A stretch of 16,039 bases of DNA from Clostridia bacterium (GTDB lineage Bacteria; Bacillota; Clostridia; TANB77; CAG-508), in assembly GCA_900754085.1 (NCBI GenBank), contig CAAEBO010000007.1, positions 1 through 16,039 of the forward strand, read 5' to 3'. A model generated the notes under the pieces. It did not search any database and was not told the origin of the DNA. It saw only the letters and a list, made by a program, of their open reading frames with translations. Shown here in pieces: positions 1 through 7,959 of the stretch (position 1 is its first letter; each line of letters begins with the position of its first letter). The translations under genes were made by a program, and so were the position numbers.

Positions 1-619
1 TTTACCAATACTTATACATTCAAGCACAATATTATTTTTAATAATGAGATTAATTTTATTAATTAGTAACAGAAAAACAAAAATATTAATAATTGCGATT
101 ATTGTACTAATATCAGCAACACCCGACTTTATATTTACACTTACACAAAATCTTCCAGGTGCTAATATTGTAGAATCTGTAAGTAAAAGTGTACAAAATT
201 ATTTAATTGATGGGAAAGAAACATTTGAAAATATTAATTTATTAAAAATAGGACTAGCTATTGGTTTTGCATTTGCATTATATGGAATAAAAGAAAAAGT
301 GCCAAAAGAAAATAAATTATATAATTATACAGTACTAATGTTAGTATTATCGTTAGCATTTTGCTATAGTCCAACATTATGTATAAGACTTATAGATTTT
401 ACGAACTTACTATTTATTTTAATGTTAATAGAAATAGGAAGCATTAAAGACCTATTAAAAGCAAAGAATAACATAATAACATTTTATTTTATAATAATGC
501 TACTAATTTCATTACGTACACAAATAATATATTTTAAACAACCGGAAAGTTATAATAATTTAATTCCAGATAAAATAGCGACAAATGTATTTTCTATATT
601 TAACAAAGAGGAGGAATAA
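1..619 (+). CDS. EpsG/Wzy-like polysaccharide polymerase, C-terminal part (5' end outside window)
   Basis: The reading frame is open back to the first bases of the window, so the ATG at 44 is probably internal and the gene starts upstream. The visible part is almost all hydrophobic, with about five membrane segments separated by short charged loops. Just before the ATG the frame reads IHSSTILFL, which resembles the H-x-S-A motif of EpsG-family membrane polymerases, and an Arg followed by a long hydrophobic helix near the C terminus also fits. Such proteins polymerise lipid-linked repeat units outside the membrane. It is followed with no gap by two glycosyltransferases and a flippase, which supports a role in polymer assembly. 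The last codons hold the GAGGAGG ribosome site of the next gene. An O-antigen ligase or another multi-spanning polysaccharide protein is an alternative. Family assignment is moderate; the membrane nature is clear. Confidence 0.6.
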   Translation, partial: LPILIHSSTILFLIMRLILLISNRKTKILIIAIIVLISATPDFIFTLTQNLPGANIVESVSKSVQNYLIDGKETFENINLLKIGLAIGFAFALYGIKEKVPKENKLYNYTVLMLVLSLAFCYSPTLCIRLIDFTNLLFILMLIEIGSIKDLLKAKNNIITFYFIIMLLISLRTQIIYFKQPESYNNLIPDKIATNVFSIFNKEEE

Positions 620-1792
620 ATGAAAAAAATTGCATTTTTCATATCATCACTTAATATTGGCGGAATAGAGAAAGCGTTACTTAGTATGATTTCTAAAATG
701 GATCTTAAAGAAAATAAAATATATGTTTACACAATAAAAAAGGAAGGAGCATTATTAAAAGAAATTTTAAAGTATGCAGAAGTTAGAGAAATTCCTATGC
801 TAAAAGAAACGATATTATATGATTTAAGAAAAACATTAAAAGAAGATTTATTAAAATTTAAAATGAACAAAGTTTTAAAAATGGTAACAGGAAAAATAAA
901 AAAACTAATTACAAAAAAAGACGAAAATTTTAATATTTTAAAAATGAAGCCATTAGATGAAAAGTTTGATATTGCAGTAGCATATCAAGTTCCAATATCT
1001 CCAATTACAGTATATGTAGCAGAAAAAGTAAATTCAACAAAAAAAGTATTATGGGTACATTCTGATATTGCAGGACTAGAAAATTTAAAACAAAAACAAT
1101 ATGAGCAATATATAGAAAAATATAATAAAGTATTTACAGTTGCTGATAAATGTAAAAAATCTTTTTTAGAAAATTTTCCAACAATGAAAGAAAAAACAGA
1201 AAATTTTTATAATTTAATACCAAAGGAAAACATAGTGCAAAAATCTAAAGATAAGCAGAAAGAAGAGTATGCTGAAGATTATTTTAATATAGTAACTGTT
1301 GCAAGATTAACACCTGGCAAAGGATATGAAATAGCACTATTAATATTAAAAGAATTAATAAAAAGAGAATGTAAAGTAAGATGGTATGGGATAGGAACAG
1401 GAGAACTAAAAGAATATTTAGAAGCAGAAATTATAAGAAATAATTTAGCAGAAAATTTTATACTTTTGGGAGAAAAAGAAAATCCATACCCATATGTAAA
1501 AAATGCAAATGTGTATGTACAAATATCCGAAAAAGAAGGGTATAGCATATCTATAGCAGAAGCAATTTGCTTAAATAAAATTGTTATTTCTACGAATACT
1601 GCTGTTATGCAAGAAAATATAATTAATAATAAAACAGGATTTATTGTTAGCGAAAATATAGAAGAAATTGCTAATATATTAGAAAAGTTAATTAAAGATA
1701 AAGAATTTTACAACAAAATTAATAAAAACATAATAGAAGCGAAAATTAATATTAATTTTGACAAAGAATTAAAAAAATTAGAGGAGCTATAA
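620..1792 (+). CDS. Glycosyltransferase, GT4 family (GT-B fold)
   Basis: This 390-residue protein probably transfers a sugar from a nucleotide-sugar donor to a growing lipid-linked oligosaccharide on the cytoplasmic face of the membrane. The N terminus has the usual first beta strand followed by a glycine loop (LNIGGIEKAL, residues 11-20), typical of GT-B enzymes. The C-terminal half carries the donor-site E-x7-E motif with Glu306 and Glu314 (EGYSISIAE), then a conserved strand and an N-x-x-G-F loop. Length is normal for the family. The ATG directly follows the stop codon of the upstream polymerase gene and is served by GAGGAGG at about 608-614. It is followed two bases later by a GT14-like gene in the same operon. 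The donor and acceptor sugars cannot be read from the sequence. Confidence 0.9.
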   Translation: MKKIAFFISSLNIGGIEKALLSMISKMDLKENKIYVYTIKKEGALLKEILKYAEVREIPMLKETILYDLRKTLKEDLLKFKMNKVLKMVTGKIKKLITKKDENFNILKMKPLDEKFDIAVAYQVPISPITVYVAEKVNSTKKVLWVHSDIAGLENLKQKQYEQYIEKYNKVFTVADKCKKSFLENFPTMKEKTENFYNLIPKENIVQKSKDKQKEEYAEDYFNIVTVARLTPGKGYEIALLILKELIKRECKVRWYGIGTGELKEYLEAEIIRNNLAENFILLGEKENPYPYVKNANVYVQISEKEGYSISIAEAICLNKIVISTNTAVMQENIINNKTGFIVSENIEEIANILEKLIKDKEFYNKINKNIIEAKININFDKELKKLEEL

Positions 1793-1794
1793 AA

Positions 1795-2661
1795 ATGAAG
1801 CATGCTTATTTAATACTAGCACACAATAATTTTTATACATTAAAAGTTCTATTAAAATTACTAGATAATGAGAACAATGATATTTATATTCATATAGATA
1901 AAAAAACTAGAAATGTGCCTAAAGAAGAAATTTTAAGTGTAGTGCAAAAGTCAAATTTACATTGGGTTACGCCAATAAAAACATATTGGGGGCATTCATC
2001 TTTAGTTAATGCTGAGTTAAAATTGATTAAAACAGCAATTTTAAATGTAGAATATGAATATTTGCATTTAATTTCTGGAGTAGATTTACCACTAAAAAAA
2101 CAGAGTGAAATTCATAAATTTTTTGAAGATAATAAAGGTAAAGAATTTGTAGGTTTTTCAAATTTAAAAAACAATTATGAAGATAGAGTAAAATATTATT
2201 ATTGGTTACAAAAATATGAAAAGAATTCTAAAATAATAGCAAAACTACAAGAAATATTAACAAAGTTTCAAAAAATATTAAAGGTTAATAGATTAAAAAA
2301 TAGTAATATAAATATACAAAAAGGATGTCAATGGGTAAGTATTACCGGTGATTTTGCAAAATATATTATAAAACAAGAAAAATGGATACAAAAATTTTTC
2401 GCAAATACTAACTGTTCAGATGAATTATTAATGCAAACTATTTTAATAAATTCACCGTTCGCAAAAAATATATATAATAAAAATGATGAATATAAAAGTT
2501 GTTTAAGAGAAATAGATTGGGAAAGAGGAAGCCCATATGTATGGAAAAAAGAGGATAAAGATATATTACTAAGTTCTAACAATATATTTGCAAGAAAATT
2601 TGATGAAAATGTTGATAAAGAAATTATGAAGATTATAATGAACAATTTTATAGAAAGGTAG
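1795..2661 (+). CDS. GT14-like beta-1,6-N-acetylglucosaminyltransferase family (Core-2/I-branching)
   Basis: The 288-residue product matches the bacterial Core-2/I-branching family (Pfam Branch, GT14). The N terminus reads HAYLILAH (residues 3-10), followed by HIDKK (33-37), a WGHSSL motif (65-70) and HLISGVDLPL (91-100), all characteristic positions of the family. Later a CQWVSIT segment and a CSDELLMQT segment match the acceptor and acidic regions, and a REIDWERGSPYVW segment precedes the C-terminal part found in bacterial members. It probably adds a sugar, perhaps a branch, to the repeat unit of the surface polysaccharide. It starts two bases after the GT4 gene, with GAGGAG of that gene's end as ribosome site. 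Many bacterial members are not experimentally characterised, so the GlcNAc specificity is taken from the family name only. Confidence 0.88.
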   Translation: MKHAYLILAHNNFYTLKVLLKLLDNENNDIYIHIDKKTRNVPKEEILSVVQKSNLHWVTPIKTYWGHSSLVNAELKLIKTAILNVEYEYLHLISGVDLPLKKQSEIHKFFEDNKGKEFVGFSNLKNNYEDRVKYYYWLQKYEKNSKIIAKLQEILTKFQKILKVNRLKNSNINIQKGCQWVSITGDFAKYIIKQEKWIQKFFANTNCSDELLMQTILINSPFAKNIYNKNDEYKSCLREIDWERGSPYVWKKEDKDILLSSNNIFARKFDENVDKEIMKIIMNNFIER

Positions 2662-2673
2662 TAAAAACATAGC

Positions 2674-4194
2674 ATGAAAAGAAATGAACGAAAAGTTGGG
2701 GCTATATTATCGTATTTTGTAATAGTACTAAATATGGTAATAGGACTAATATATACACCATATTTAACAAGAATGTTGGGACAAGCAGAATATGGGTTAT
2801 ACTCTTTAATTGGTTCTATTATTTCATATTTAACTGTACTAGACTTTGGGCTAGGAAATGCAATTATTATTTATACAACAAAATATAAAGAAAAAAAAGA
2901 CAAAGATAAAGAAAGAAAATTACATGGTAATATATTTATAATTTATTGTGCAATATCTGTAATAACAGTTATATTAGGAGCGATTTTATATAGTAGTGCA
3001 GATAAAATATTTGCAAATTCTATGGGAGCAGAAGAAATTTATAAAGCCAAAATTATGATTATAATATTAATATTTAATTTAGCTGTTAGCTTCCCATTTA
3101 GCGTGTTTAGTTCTATTATTACAGCATACGAAAAGTTTGTATTTGCTAAAATAGTAAATATTATTAGGATTATTCTAAATCCATTGGTAATGATTTTACT
3201 ACTTAACTTTGGTTTTCGCTCTATAGCACTTGTTATAGTAAATACAGTATTTAATTTGTTAACACTTATAATTAATACAATTTATTGCTTTACGAAATTG
3301 GGAATAAGATTAAATTTTGGAAGAGTAGAAAAAGGTGTTGTAAAAGAAATATCTGTATATTCATTTTATATATTTTTAAATATAATTATAGATAAAATAA
3401 ATTGGAAGGTAGATCAATTTATTTTGGGAACATTTGTAGGAACTGTAGTAGTTGCTATCTATTCTATAGCGGTTCAATTAAATGATATGTATATGTCGTT
3501 AGCTACAACGATTAGCACTGTATTACTTCCAAAAGTGACAGCAATGGAGGCAAATAATGAAGCAGATAAAAAATTTAGCGAAGAATTTGTAAAAATAGGA
3601 AGAATACAATATCTTTTACTTGGGCTATTTATTACAGGCTTTGTTATATATGGAATGCAGTTTATAACTATTATGTGGGTAGGACCAGAATACAAAGAGT
3701 CTTTTTATATTGGTTGTATTTTAATGATTCCTTTTACATTTAGCTTAATACAAAATATAGGAATTAATATATTGCAGGCTAAAAACAAGTATAAATATAG
3801 AACTATAATTTTACTTTTTACAGCAATTTTAAATTTAGCTATTAGTATACCTCTTGCTAAAAATTATGGAGGAATAGGTACAGCTGTAGGTACAGCGATA
3901 TCCATAATATTAGGAGATGTCATATTACTAGATATTTATTATTATAAGAAAATACATTTAAATATTCCAAAATTTTGGAAAGAGATTATAAAAATAACAA
4001 TACCAATAGTGATAGTTATGTTACTTGGAATTGGAATAACAAAAATAATACAAATAACTACAATACCAATGCTAATTATACAAATCTTAATATATACTAT
4101 TTTGTATATTACAGTTATATGGAAATTTGCAATGAATTCTTATGAAAAAAAATTAATATTATCACCAATACTAAAATTAAAAGAAAAGATGTAA
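2674..4194 (+). CDS. Polysaccharide flippase, Wzx/MOP superfamily
   Basis: This 506-residue protein is hydrophobic throughout, with about 12 to 14 membrane helices, as usual for Wzx-type flippases. The N-terminal stretch, a first helix followed by YTPYLTRMLG and AEYGLYSL (about residues 27-44), is the classic signature of the MOP polysaccharide export family, and a KVDQFILG segment lies near the middle as in other members. It should move undecaprenyl-linked repeat units across the membrane, where the upstream EpsG-like polymerase can use them. The start is supported by the conserved N terminus, but the ribosome site is poor: the only candidate, AAAGG at 2654-2658, is about 15 bases from the ATG. 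Translation may depend on coupling to the gene ending at 2661. It is the last gene of the assembly operon; no clear terminator follows. Confidence 0.93.
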   Translation: MKRNERKVGAILSYFVIVLNMVIGLIYTPYLTRMLGQAEYGLYSLIGSIISYLTVLDFGLGNAIIIYTTKYKEKKDKDKERKLHGNIFIIYCAISVITVILGAILYSSADKIFANSMGAEEIYKAKIMIIILIFNLAVSFPFSVFSSIITAYEKFVFAKIVNIIRIILNPLVMILLLNFGFRSIALVIVNTVFNLLTLIINTIYCFTKLGIRLNFGRVEKGVVKEISVYSFYIFLNIIIDKINWKVDQFILGTFVGTVVVAIYSIAVQLNDMYMSLATTISTVLLPKVTAMEANNEADKKFSEEFVKIGRIQYLLLGLFITGFVIYGMQFITIMWVGPEYKESFYIGCILMIPFTFSLIQNIGINILQAKNKYKYRTIILLFTAILNLAISIPLAKNYGGIGTAVGTAISIILGDVILLDIYYYKKIHLNIPKFWKEIIKITIPIVIVMLLGIGITKIIQITTIPMLIIQILIYTILYITVIWKFAMNSYEKKLILSPILKLKEKM

Positions 4195-4227
4195 TTTAAA
4201 TGTAACAAAATTGTTAACCAAAAAATA

Positions 4228-4256
4228 TTGTGTTTAAATAATTAAGATGTTATACT
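4228..4256 (+). promoter_or_regulatory. Promoter of the sortase module (extended -10)
   Basis: TTGTGT (4228-4233) and TATACT (4251-4256) are separated by exactly 17 bases, and TG at 4248-4249 makes an extended -10 element. Transcription would start near 4263, about 28 bases before the ATG at 4291. Just upstream lies the inverted repeat TAACAA-aa-TTGTTA (4203-4216), which could be an operator but is too tight to form a terminator. This promoter separates the secreted protein and sortase genes from the glycosyltransferase operon. Seen in the sequence; activity is inferred. Confidence 0.7.
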
Positions 4257-4290
4257 ACATTTGTATATATTAGGAAAGGAGAATTTTATA

Positions 4291-4812
4291 ATGAAAAAAA
4301 TAAAAATAATAGTAGCTATGTTAATAGCAATAATAATAATGGGAACAGCTAATGTTTTTGCAGCAACAACAAATGAATTAATAAACGAGGTTTATTCTAT
4401 AGGGAGTAAATATGGCTTAACAAATTCAGATAAAGTAAAAATAGAAAGGTATTTAAGAGATAATCCTGTAACAGAAGCTGAAGCAGATAAATTAATAGAA
4501 AAAGCAAAAGAAATAGATTCTATAATGCAAAAAGCAGGAACAACAGATATTACAAAATTATCTGAAGAGGATAAAAGCAAAATAAAAGAAATAGCAGAAG
4601 AGGCAGCAAGTATTTTAAATCTTACATTAACTATAAAAAATGGAAAGATAGAAATATATAAAGATGGAAAACTAATTGAAGTAGTTTCTATAGAAAGAGG
4701 AAAATTAGCTTATACAGGAAATAACAATTTCATGGTATATGGAATAATTGCAGTAGCAGTAATTGCCCTTGCTACATTATTAGTTGTAAAAAAGAGAAAT
4801 GTTAATGCATAA
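4291..4812 (+). CDS. Secreted protein with C-terminal LAYTG sorting-like signal (putative sortase substrate)
   Basis: This 173-residue protein has a clear signal peptide: a lysine-rich start, a hydrophobic core and a VFA-A cleavage site near residue 24. The mature part is helical, lysine- and glutamate-rich and acidic, with a short beta-like stretch (about 111-133). The C terminus is built like a wall-sorting signal: LAYTG (139-143), a hydrophobic segment (about 147-166), then KKR. LAxTG is known as the motif of class E sortases, while the gene directly downstream looks like a class D-like sortase; the two reading frames overlap by a few codons. I infer that it is that enzyme's substrate. The start at ATG 4291 is chosen because AAGGAG (4276-4281) precedes it and the signal peptide begins there; an in-frame TTG at 4261 lies at the predicted transcription start. 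I do not recognise a named family. It could instead simply stay membrane-anchored. Confidence 0.8.
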   Translation: MKKIKIIVAMLIAIIIMGTANVFAATTNELINEVYSIGSKYGLTNSDKVKIERYLRDNPVTEAEADKLIEKAKEIDSIMQKAGTTDITKLSEEDKSKIKEIAEEAASILNLTLTIKNGKIEIYKDGKLIEVVSIERGKLAYTGNNNFMVYGIIAVAVIALATLLVVKKRNVNA

Positions 4813-5416
4813 TATAATAAAAAATAGTTTAAAAGCAACTGTTATTAATGTAATGGTTGCTTTACTTATTGTTATAATATTAATGTTTTCTTTAAATATT
4901 ATAATAGGGCAAAAAAAGGATTTTATTATGACATTAATAAATACTATTTCAATAAGAAAAGAAGAAAAAATAGAGATTGAAACTGTTATAGAAGATAATA
5001 AATTAAAAAATTATCCAGAATATGGTACAAGCTATGCAACAATAAATATTCCAAAAATTAATATTAATTTACCAGTTTATTATGGAGATACAATGGAAAT
5101 ATTAAAAAAGGGAGTAGGTCATTCTAGTGGAAGTTATTTTCCAGGTGAAGGTGGAAGTATAGTATATATGGGACATAATTCTAAAAAGGTATTTCGCAAT
5201 TTTTCTAAAATAGAAAAAGGAGATTTAATAAATATAAAAACAGACTATGGAGATTTTTCTTATAAAGTATATGATACTAAAATTGTAGAAGAAACAGATA
5301 TAAATGCTTTACCAATTCAGGATAATAAAGAAATATTAATGATATACACGTGCTATCCGTTTAATAACATTGGCTATGCAACACAAAGATATGTAGTATA
5401 TGCAGAAAAAGAATAA
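4805..5416 (+). CDS. Sortase, class D-like
   Basis: This is a membrane-anchored cysteine transpeptidase that would cut a sorting motif and join the protein to the cell wall. With the start at 4805 it has 203 residues: a short basic N terminus, one membrane helix (about 14-34), a linker, and a sortase barrel from about residue 75. The catalytic residues are all present: His124 in GHN, Cys183 in the TCYPF motif, and Arg195 in QRYVV. The TC-YPF followed by a glycine and QRYV pattern is typical of class D. The upstream substrate-like gene overlaps it, so the pair is probably translated together. I prefer ATG 4805 because AAGAGA (4792-4797) is at proper spacing; ATG 4799 would add two residues but leaves no spacing. 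An unknown membrane protein gene follows in the same unit. Confidence 0.93.
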   Translation: MHNIIKNSLKATVINVMVALLIVIILMFSLNIIIGQKKDFIMTLINTISIRKEEKIEIETVIEDNKLKNYPEYGTSYATINIPKININLPVYYGDTMEILKKGVGHSSGSYFPGEGGSIVYMGHNSKKVFRNFSKIEKGDLINIKTDYGDFSYKVYDTKIVEETDINALPIQDNKEILMIYTCYPFNNIGYATQRYVVYAEKE

Positions 5417-5429
5417 GGAGGAGAGAATA

Positions 5430-6266
5430 ATGAAACTAGTAAAAAAATTAATAAACTTTATAGTACTTATATTTTTAAGTCTTTCGATTCTAAGTTCTTT
5501 TTTGGTATTTACAGTTTCTAATACGATTTTAAATAAAGAGTATATATTAAATAAAATGGAAGAATGTAATTATTATGAAAAAAACTATTTGGATATAAAC
5601 GAAAGTTTAGAACAATATATAGGACCTTCAGGACTAGATGAAGAAATATTACAAAACATTTATACAGAAGAACAAGTTAAAAATGATATACATACTACAG
5701 TAAACGCAATTTTTACAGGTGAGGAAAAAACAATAGAAACAGAGAAAATAAGATCAAAATTAGATAAGAATATTCACGAAAGTTATAATATAACAAGTAA
5801 TGAAAAAGAAGCAATTGTAAATTTTGAAAATACTATTGTAAATGAATATACAAAGCAAATTACACACCATGATTATTTATATGTTTTAGAGAATTATATT
5901 CCAACTGCTAATAATATAATTGCTAAGTTAAAGATTATTATGCCAATTATAATGTGTATAATAATAGTATGCTTAATAATATTAAACATGAAAAATATAA
6001 ATAAAATAATACAGGGGATACTGATAGGATTTTTAAGTGCTGGTCTTACAATTATGGTAATAGGAATAATTATAAATTTTAATATTAATTTTGAAGCTAT
6101 TCTTATATTAAACGAAAATTTTTCAGAGTTAATAAGAAATATTGCTAATGAATTACTAAAATCACTTCAAAATCTAGGAATTATAATTGCAATTTTGAGC
6201 ACAATACTTTTAATTGCAACTAATACTATTTGGACAATAAAAAGAAATAAAAAACAAGTTAAATAA
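5430..6266 (+). CDS. Membrane protein of unknown function in the sortase operon
   Basis: I do not recognise this 278-residue protein. By eye it has one N-terminal membrane helix (about 9-30), a polar and acidic region of about 135 residues (31-165) rich in Glu, Asn and Lys, and then three membrane helices (about 167-187, 195-217 and 248-268) with a basic tail (KRNKKQVK). The polar region would lie outside the cell if the first helix acts as a signal anchor. The ATG at 5430 is chosen over an in-frame ATG at 5400 because GGAGGAG (5417-5423) lies just upstream with good spacing and the helix follows directly. It begins 13 bases after the sortase stop codon and so is likely co-transcribed with the LAYTG protein and the sortase. 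A role as partner or receptor of the sortase pathway is an inference from position only. Confidence 0.75.
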   Translation: MKLVKKLINFIVLIFLSLSILSSFLVFTVSNTILNKEYILNKMEECNYYEKNYLDINESLEQYIGPSGLDEEILQNIYTEEQVKNDIHTTVNAIFTGEEKTIETEKIRSKLDKNIHESYNITSNEKEAIVNFENTIVNEYTKQITHHDYLYVLENYIPTANNIIAKLKIIMPIIMCIIIVCLIILNMKNINKIIQGILIGFLSAGLTIMVIGIIINFNINFEAILILNENFSELIRNIANELLKSLQNLGIIIAILSTILLIATNTIWTIKRNKKQVK

Positions 6267-6313
6267 ATTATTAAAAAATAAAATAAAATGTAGAAAAAAC
6301 TTAAATAAAAATA

Positions 6314-6342
6314 TTGCCAAGCGAAGATACTAACGATATAAT
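6314..6342 (+). promoter_or_regulatory. Strong promoter of the Wzz-kinase-phosphatase operon
   Basis: TTGCCA (6314-6319) matches the -35 consensus at five of six bases and TATAAT (6337-6342) is a perfect -10, with a 17-base spacer. Transcription would begin near 6349, giving a leader of about 28 bases that holds AAGGAG (6364-6369) before the ATG at 6377. It lies in the 110-base gap after the sortase module, so the polysaccharide control genes can be expressed independently. This is the best consensus promoter in the window. Confidence 0.78.
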
Positions 6343-6376
6343 AAAAGCGTACAAGAGAAAAATAAGGAGAAAAACA

Positions 6377-7087
6377 ATGGAAGAGTTAAATTTAAAGCAA
6401 TTAATTAATATAATTTGGAATGGAAAAAAATATATTATTATTACAATTATTCTTGCTATTTTATTGGGTATAGGATATTCATATTTTTTGGTAACACCTA
6501 AATATGAAGCTTCTACAACATTAGTATTAGCAAAAGCAGAAGAAAAAGTTTCAAACGAAATATCAACAGGGATTACACAAACAGATTTAAATTTAAATAA
6601 AAATTTAGTATCTACTTATAGAGAATTAATAAGAAGTAAAACTGTAATAAGGCAGGTAATGGATAACCTTAAAATTACAGATTTAAAAGAAAATACTTTA
6701 AAAAATAATATATCGGTAAGTTCGGTAAAAGATACAGAACTTATAGAAATTACAGTAAGAGATGAAAACCCCGAAAGAGCGACAAATATTGCAAACGAAA
6801 TTGCAAAGGTATTTACTGTTCAAGTAGCAGAAATATATAATATTAACAATGTTCATGTAATAGACAAAGCAGAACTTAACAATGTTCCATACAATGTGCA
6901 TCATACAAAAGATATTGCTGTAATTGCATTAATAGGAGCAATACTTAGCATAGTTTGTATTATAATATTAAGTTTATTAGATACAACGGTAAAGACACAA
7001 GAAGATATTGAAAAGGTAACAGGTATGATAATATTAGCTGAAATACCAGAAATTTCTTTTGATTTAAAGGTAGGGGGAAAAAGATAA
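6377..7087 (+). CDS. Wzz/CpsC-type chain-length determinant and tyrosine kinase modulator
   Basis: This 236-residue protein has the layout of Gram-positive CpsC/YveK/CapA proteins: a short cytoplasmic N terminus, a membrane helix (about 19-37), the conserved P-K-Y-E-A-S-T stretch right after it (41-47), an extracellular alpha-beta part, a second membrane helix (about 177-199) and a short cytoplasmic tail. In this family the tail binds and activates the CpsD-type kinase, and the complex controls polymer chain length and export. The gene overlaps the kinase gene by one base (TAATG), which fits stoichiometric partners. ATG 6377 is chosen because AAGGAG (6364-6369) precedes it and the protein begins in the usual way; an in-frame TTG at 6314 is part of the -35 element. 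The proline motif usually found before the second helix is weak here (NNVP). Confidence 0.9.
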   Translation: MEELNLKQLINIIWNGKKYIIITIILAILLGIGYSYFLVTPKYEASTTLVLAKAEEKVSNEISTGITQTDLNLNKNLVSTYRELIRSKTVIRQVMDNLKITDLKENTLKNNISVSSVKDTELIEITVRDENPERATNIANEIAKVFTVQVAEIYNINNVHVIDKAELNNVPYNVHHTKDIAVIALIGAILSIVCIIILSLLDTTVKTQEDIEKVTGMIILAEIPEISFDLKVGGKR

Positions 7088-7959
7088 TGAAAAAAGAATT
7101 ACTTGTAAATAATGATCCAAAATCTCCTATTTCTGAAATATTTCGTTCATTAAGAACTAATATTCAATTTATGAATTCAGGAAAGGAATTAAAAACCGTA
7201 TTAGTTACTAGTACTGTGCAAGGCGAAGGGAAAAGTTTAGTAGTAGCTAATTTAGCTATTACATTTGCACAAATGGAAAAGAAAACATTAGTAGTAGATG
7301 CAGATATGAGAAAGGGAAGACAACACGAAATATTTAATGTTGTATCAAGACCAGGTTTATCTAATTATCTTTCTGGAATAGATGAAAATTCAAGTAATTT
7401 TTCAGAATTAAAAAAATGTATACAAAGTACAGAAGTAGAAAATTTATTTGTAATGTCTGCAGGAGATATTCCACCAAATCCTTCTGAACTTGTAATTAGC
7501 GAAAAAATGCAAGAACTAATACAGAAATTAAAAGATGAATTTGACATAATTATATTTGACGGAACACCTAGTATATTAGTAACAGATGCGATTATATTAT
7601 CTAGAATTGTTGATACTACAATTATAGTTGCAACACATAAAGAAACTAAAATGGAAAATTTAAAAAAAGTAAAAAATGATATAGAAAATGTAGGAGGAAA
7701 AATAGCAGGAGTAATACTAAATAAAGTACCTATTTCTACTAAAAAATATGAAGAAAGTTATTATTCTTCAGGGGAAGACTCTAGGAAATTTCTAGAAGAT
7801 GTAAAAAAAGAGATGGAATACAATATAAGAAATAAAGAAGAACAGGAGAATGTGCAAACTAAGTATTCTAAAATAGATACAGCTCAAACTTTAGAAAAAT
7901 TAAATAATTATTTAGATAATGAGAGAAAGAAGTTGCACAAAAATAAAGGAAAAAAATGA
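7087..7959 (+). CDS. CpsD/CapB-type bacterial tyrosine kinase (BY-kinase)
   Basis: This 290-residue cytoplasmic autokinase would act with the membrane modulator encoded just upstream. Its motifs are complete: an oligomerisation motif E-x2-R-x2-R (Glu17, Arg20, Arg23), Walker A (STVQGEGKS, 42-50), Walker A' (LVVDADMRKG, 68-77) and Walker B (IIIFDGTP, 154-161). Family members autophosphorylate a C-terminal tyrosine cluster. Here the best cluster is YEESYY (Tyr221, 225, 226), followed by about 65 more charged residues with scattered tyrosines at 244, 260 and 275, so the tail is longer than in the short CpsD proteins I know. A weak purine-rich site (GGGGG near 7075) precedes the ATG, which overlaps the stop of the previous gene. 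The gene ends with TGA inside the ATGA overlap with the phosphatase, and this is the only TGA stop among the recognised genes. Confidence 0.93.
   Translation: MKKELLVNNDPKSPISEIFRSLRTNIQFMNSGKELKTVLVTSTVQGEGKSLVVANLAITFAQMEKKTLVVDADMRKGRQHEIFNVVSRPGLSNYLSGIDENSSNFSELKKCIQSTEVENLFVMSAGDIPPNPSELVISEKMQELIQKLKDEFDIIIFDGTPSILVTDAIILSRIVDTTIIVATHKETKMENLKKVKNDIENVGGKIAGVILNKVPISTKKYEESYYSSGEDSRKFLEDVKKEMEYNIRNKEEQENVQTKYSKIDTAQTLEKLNNYLDNERKKLHKNKGKK

Noticed and set aside
1279..1548. Antisense open frame inside the GT4 gene, and similar ones elsewhere on the minus strand
   Set aside because: No ribosome site, low-complexity translation, and each lies within a well-supported + strand gene.
4261..4290. 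TTG at 4261 as start of the LAYTG protein
   Set aside because: It lies at the predicted transcription start, and the AAGGAG site plus signal peptide support ATG 4291.
6314..6376. TTG at 6314 as start of the Wzz-like protein
   Set aside because: It is part of the -35 box; AAGGAG before ATG 6377 and the family's usual N terminus decide for 6377.
7956..7959. Use of TGA as tryptophan (Mycoplasma-like code), considered because of the very low GC
   Set aside because: TGA ends the kinase gene exactly at an ATGA overlap with the phosphatase gene, and tryptophans are coded by TGG.
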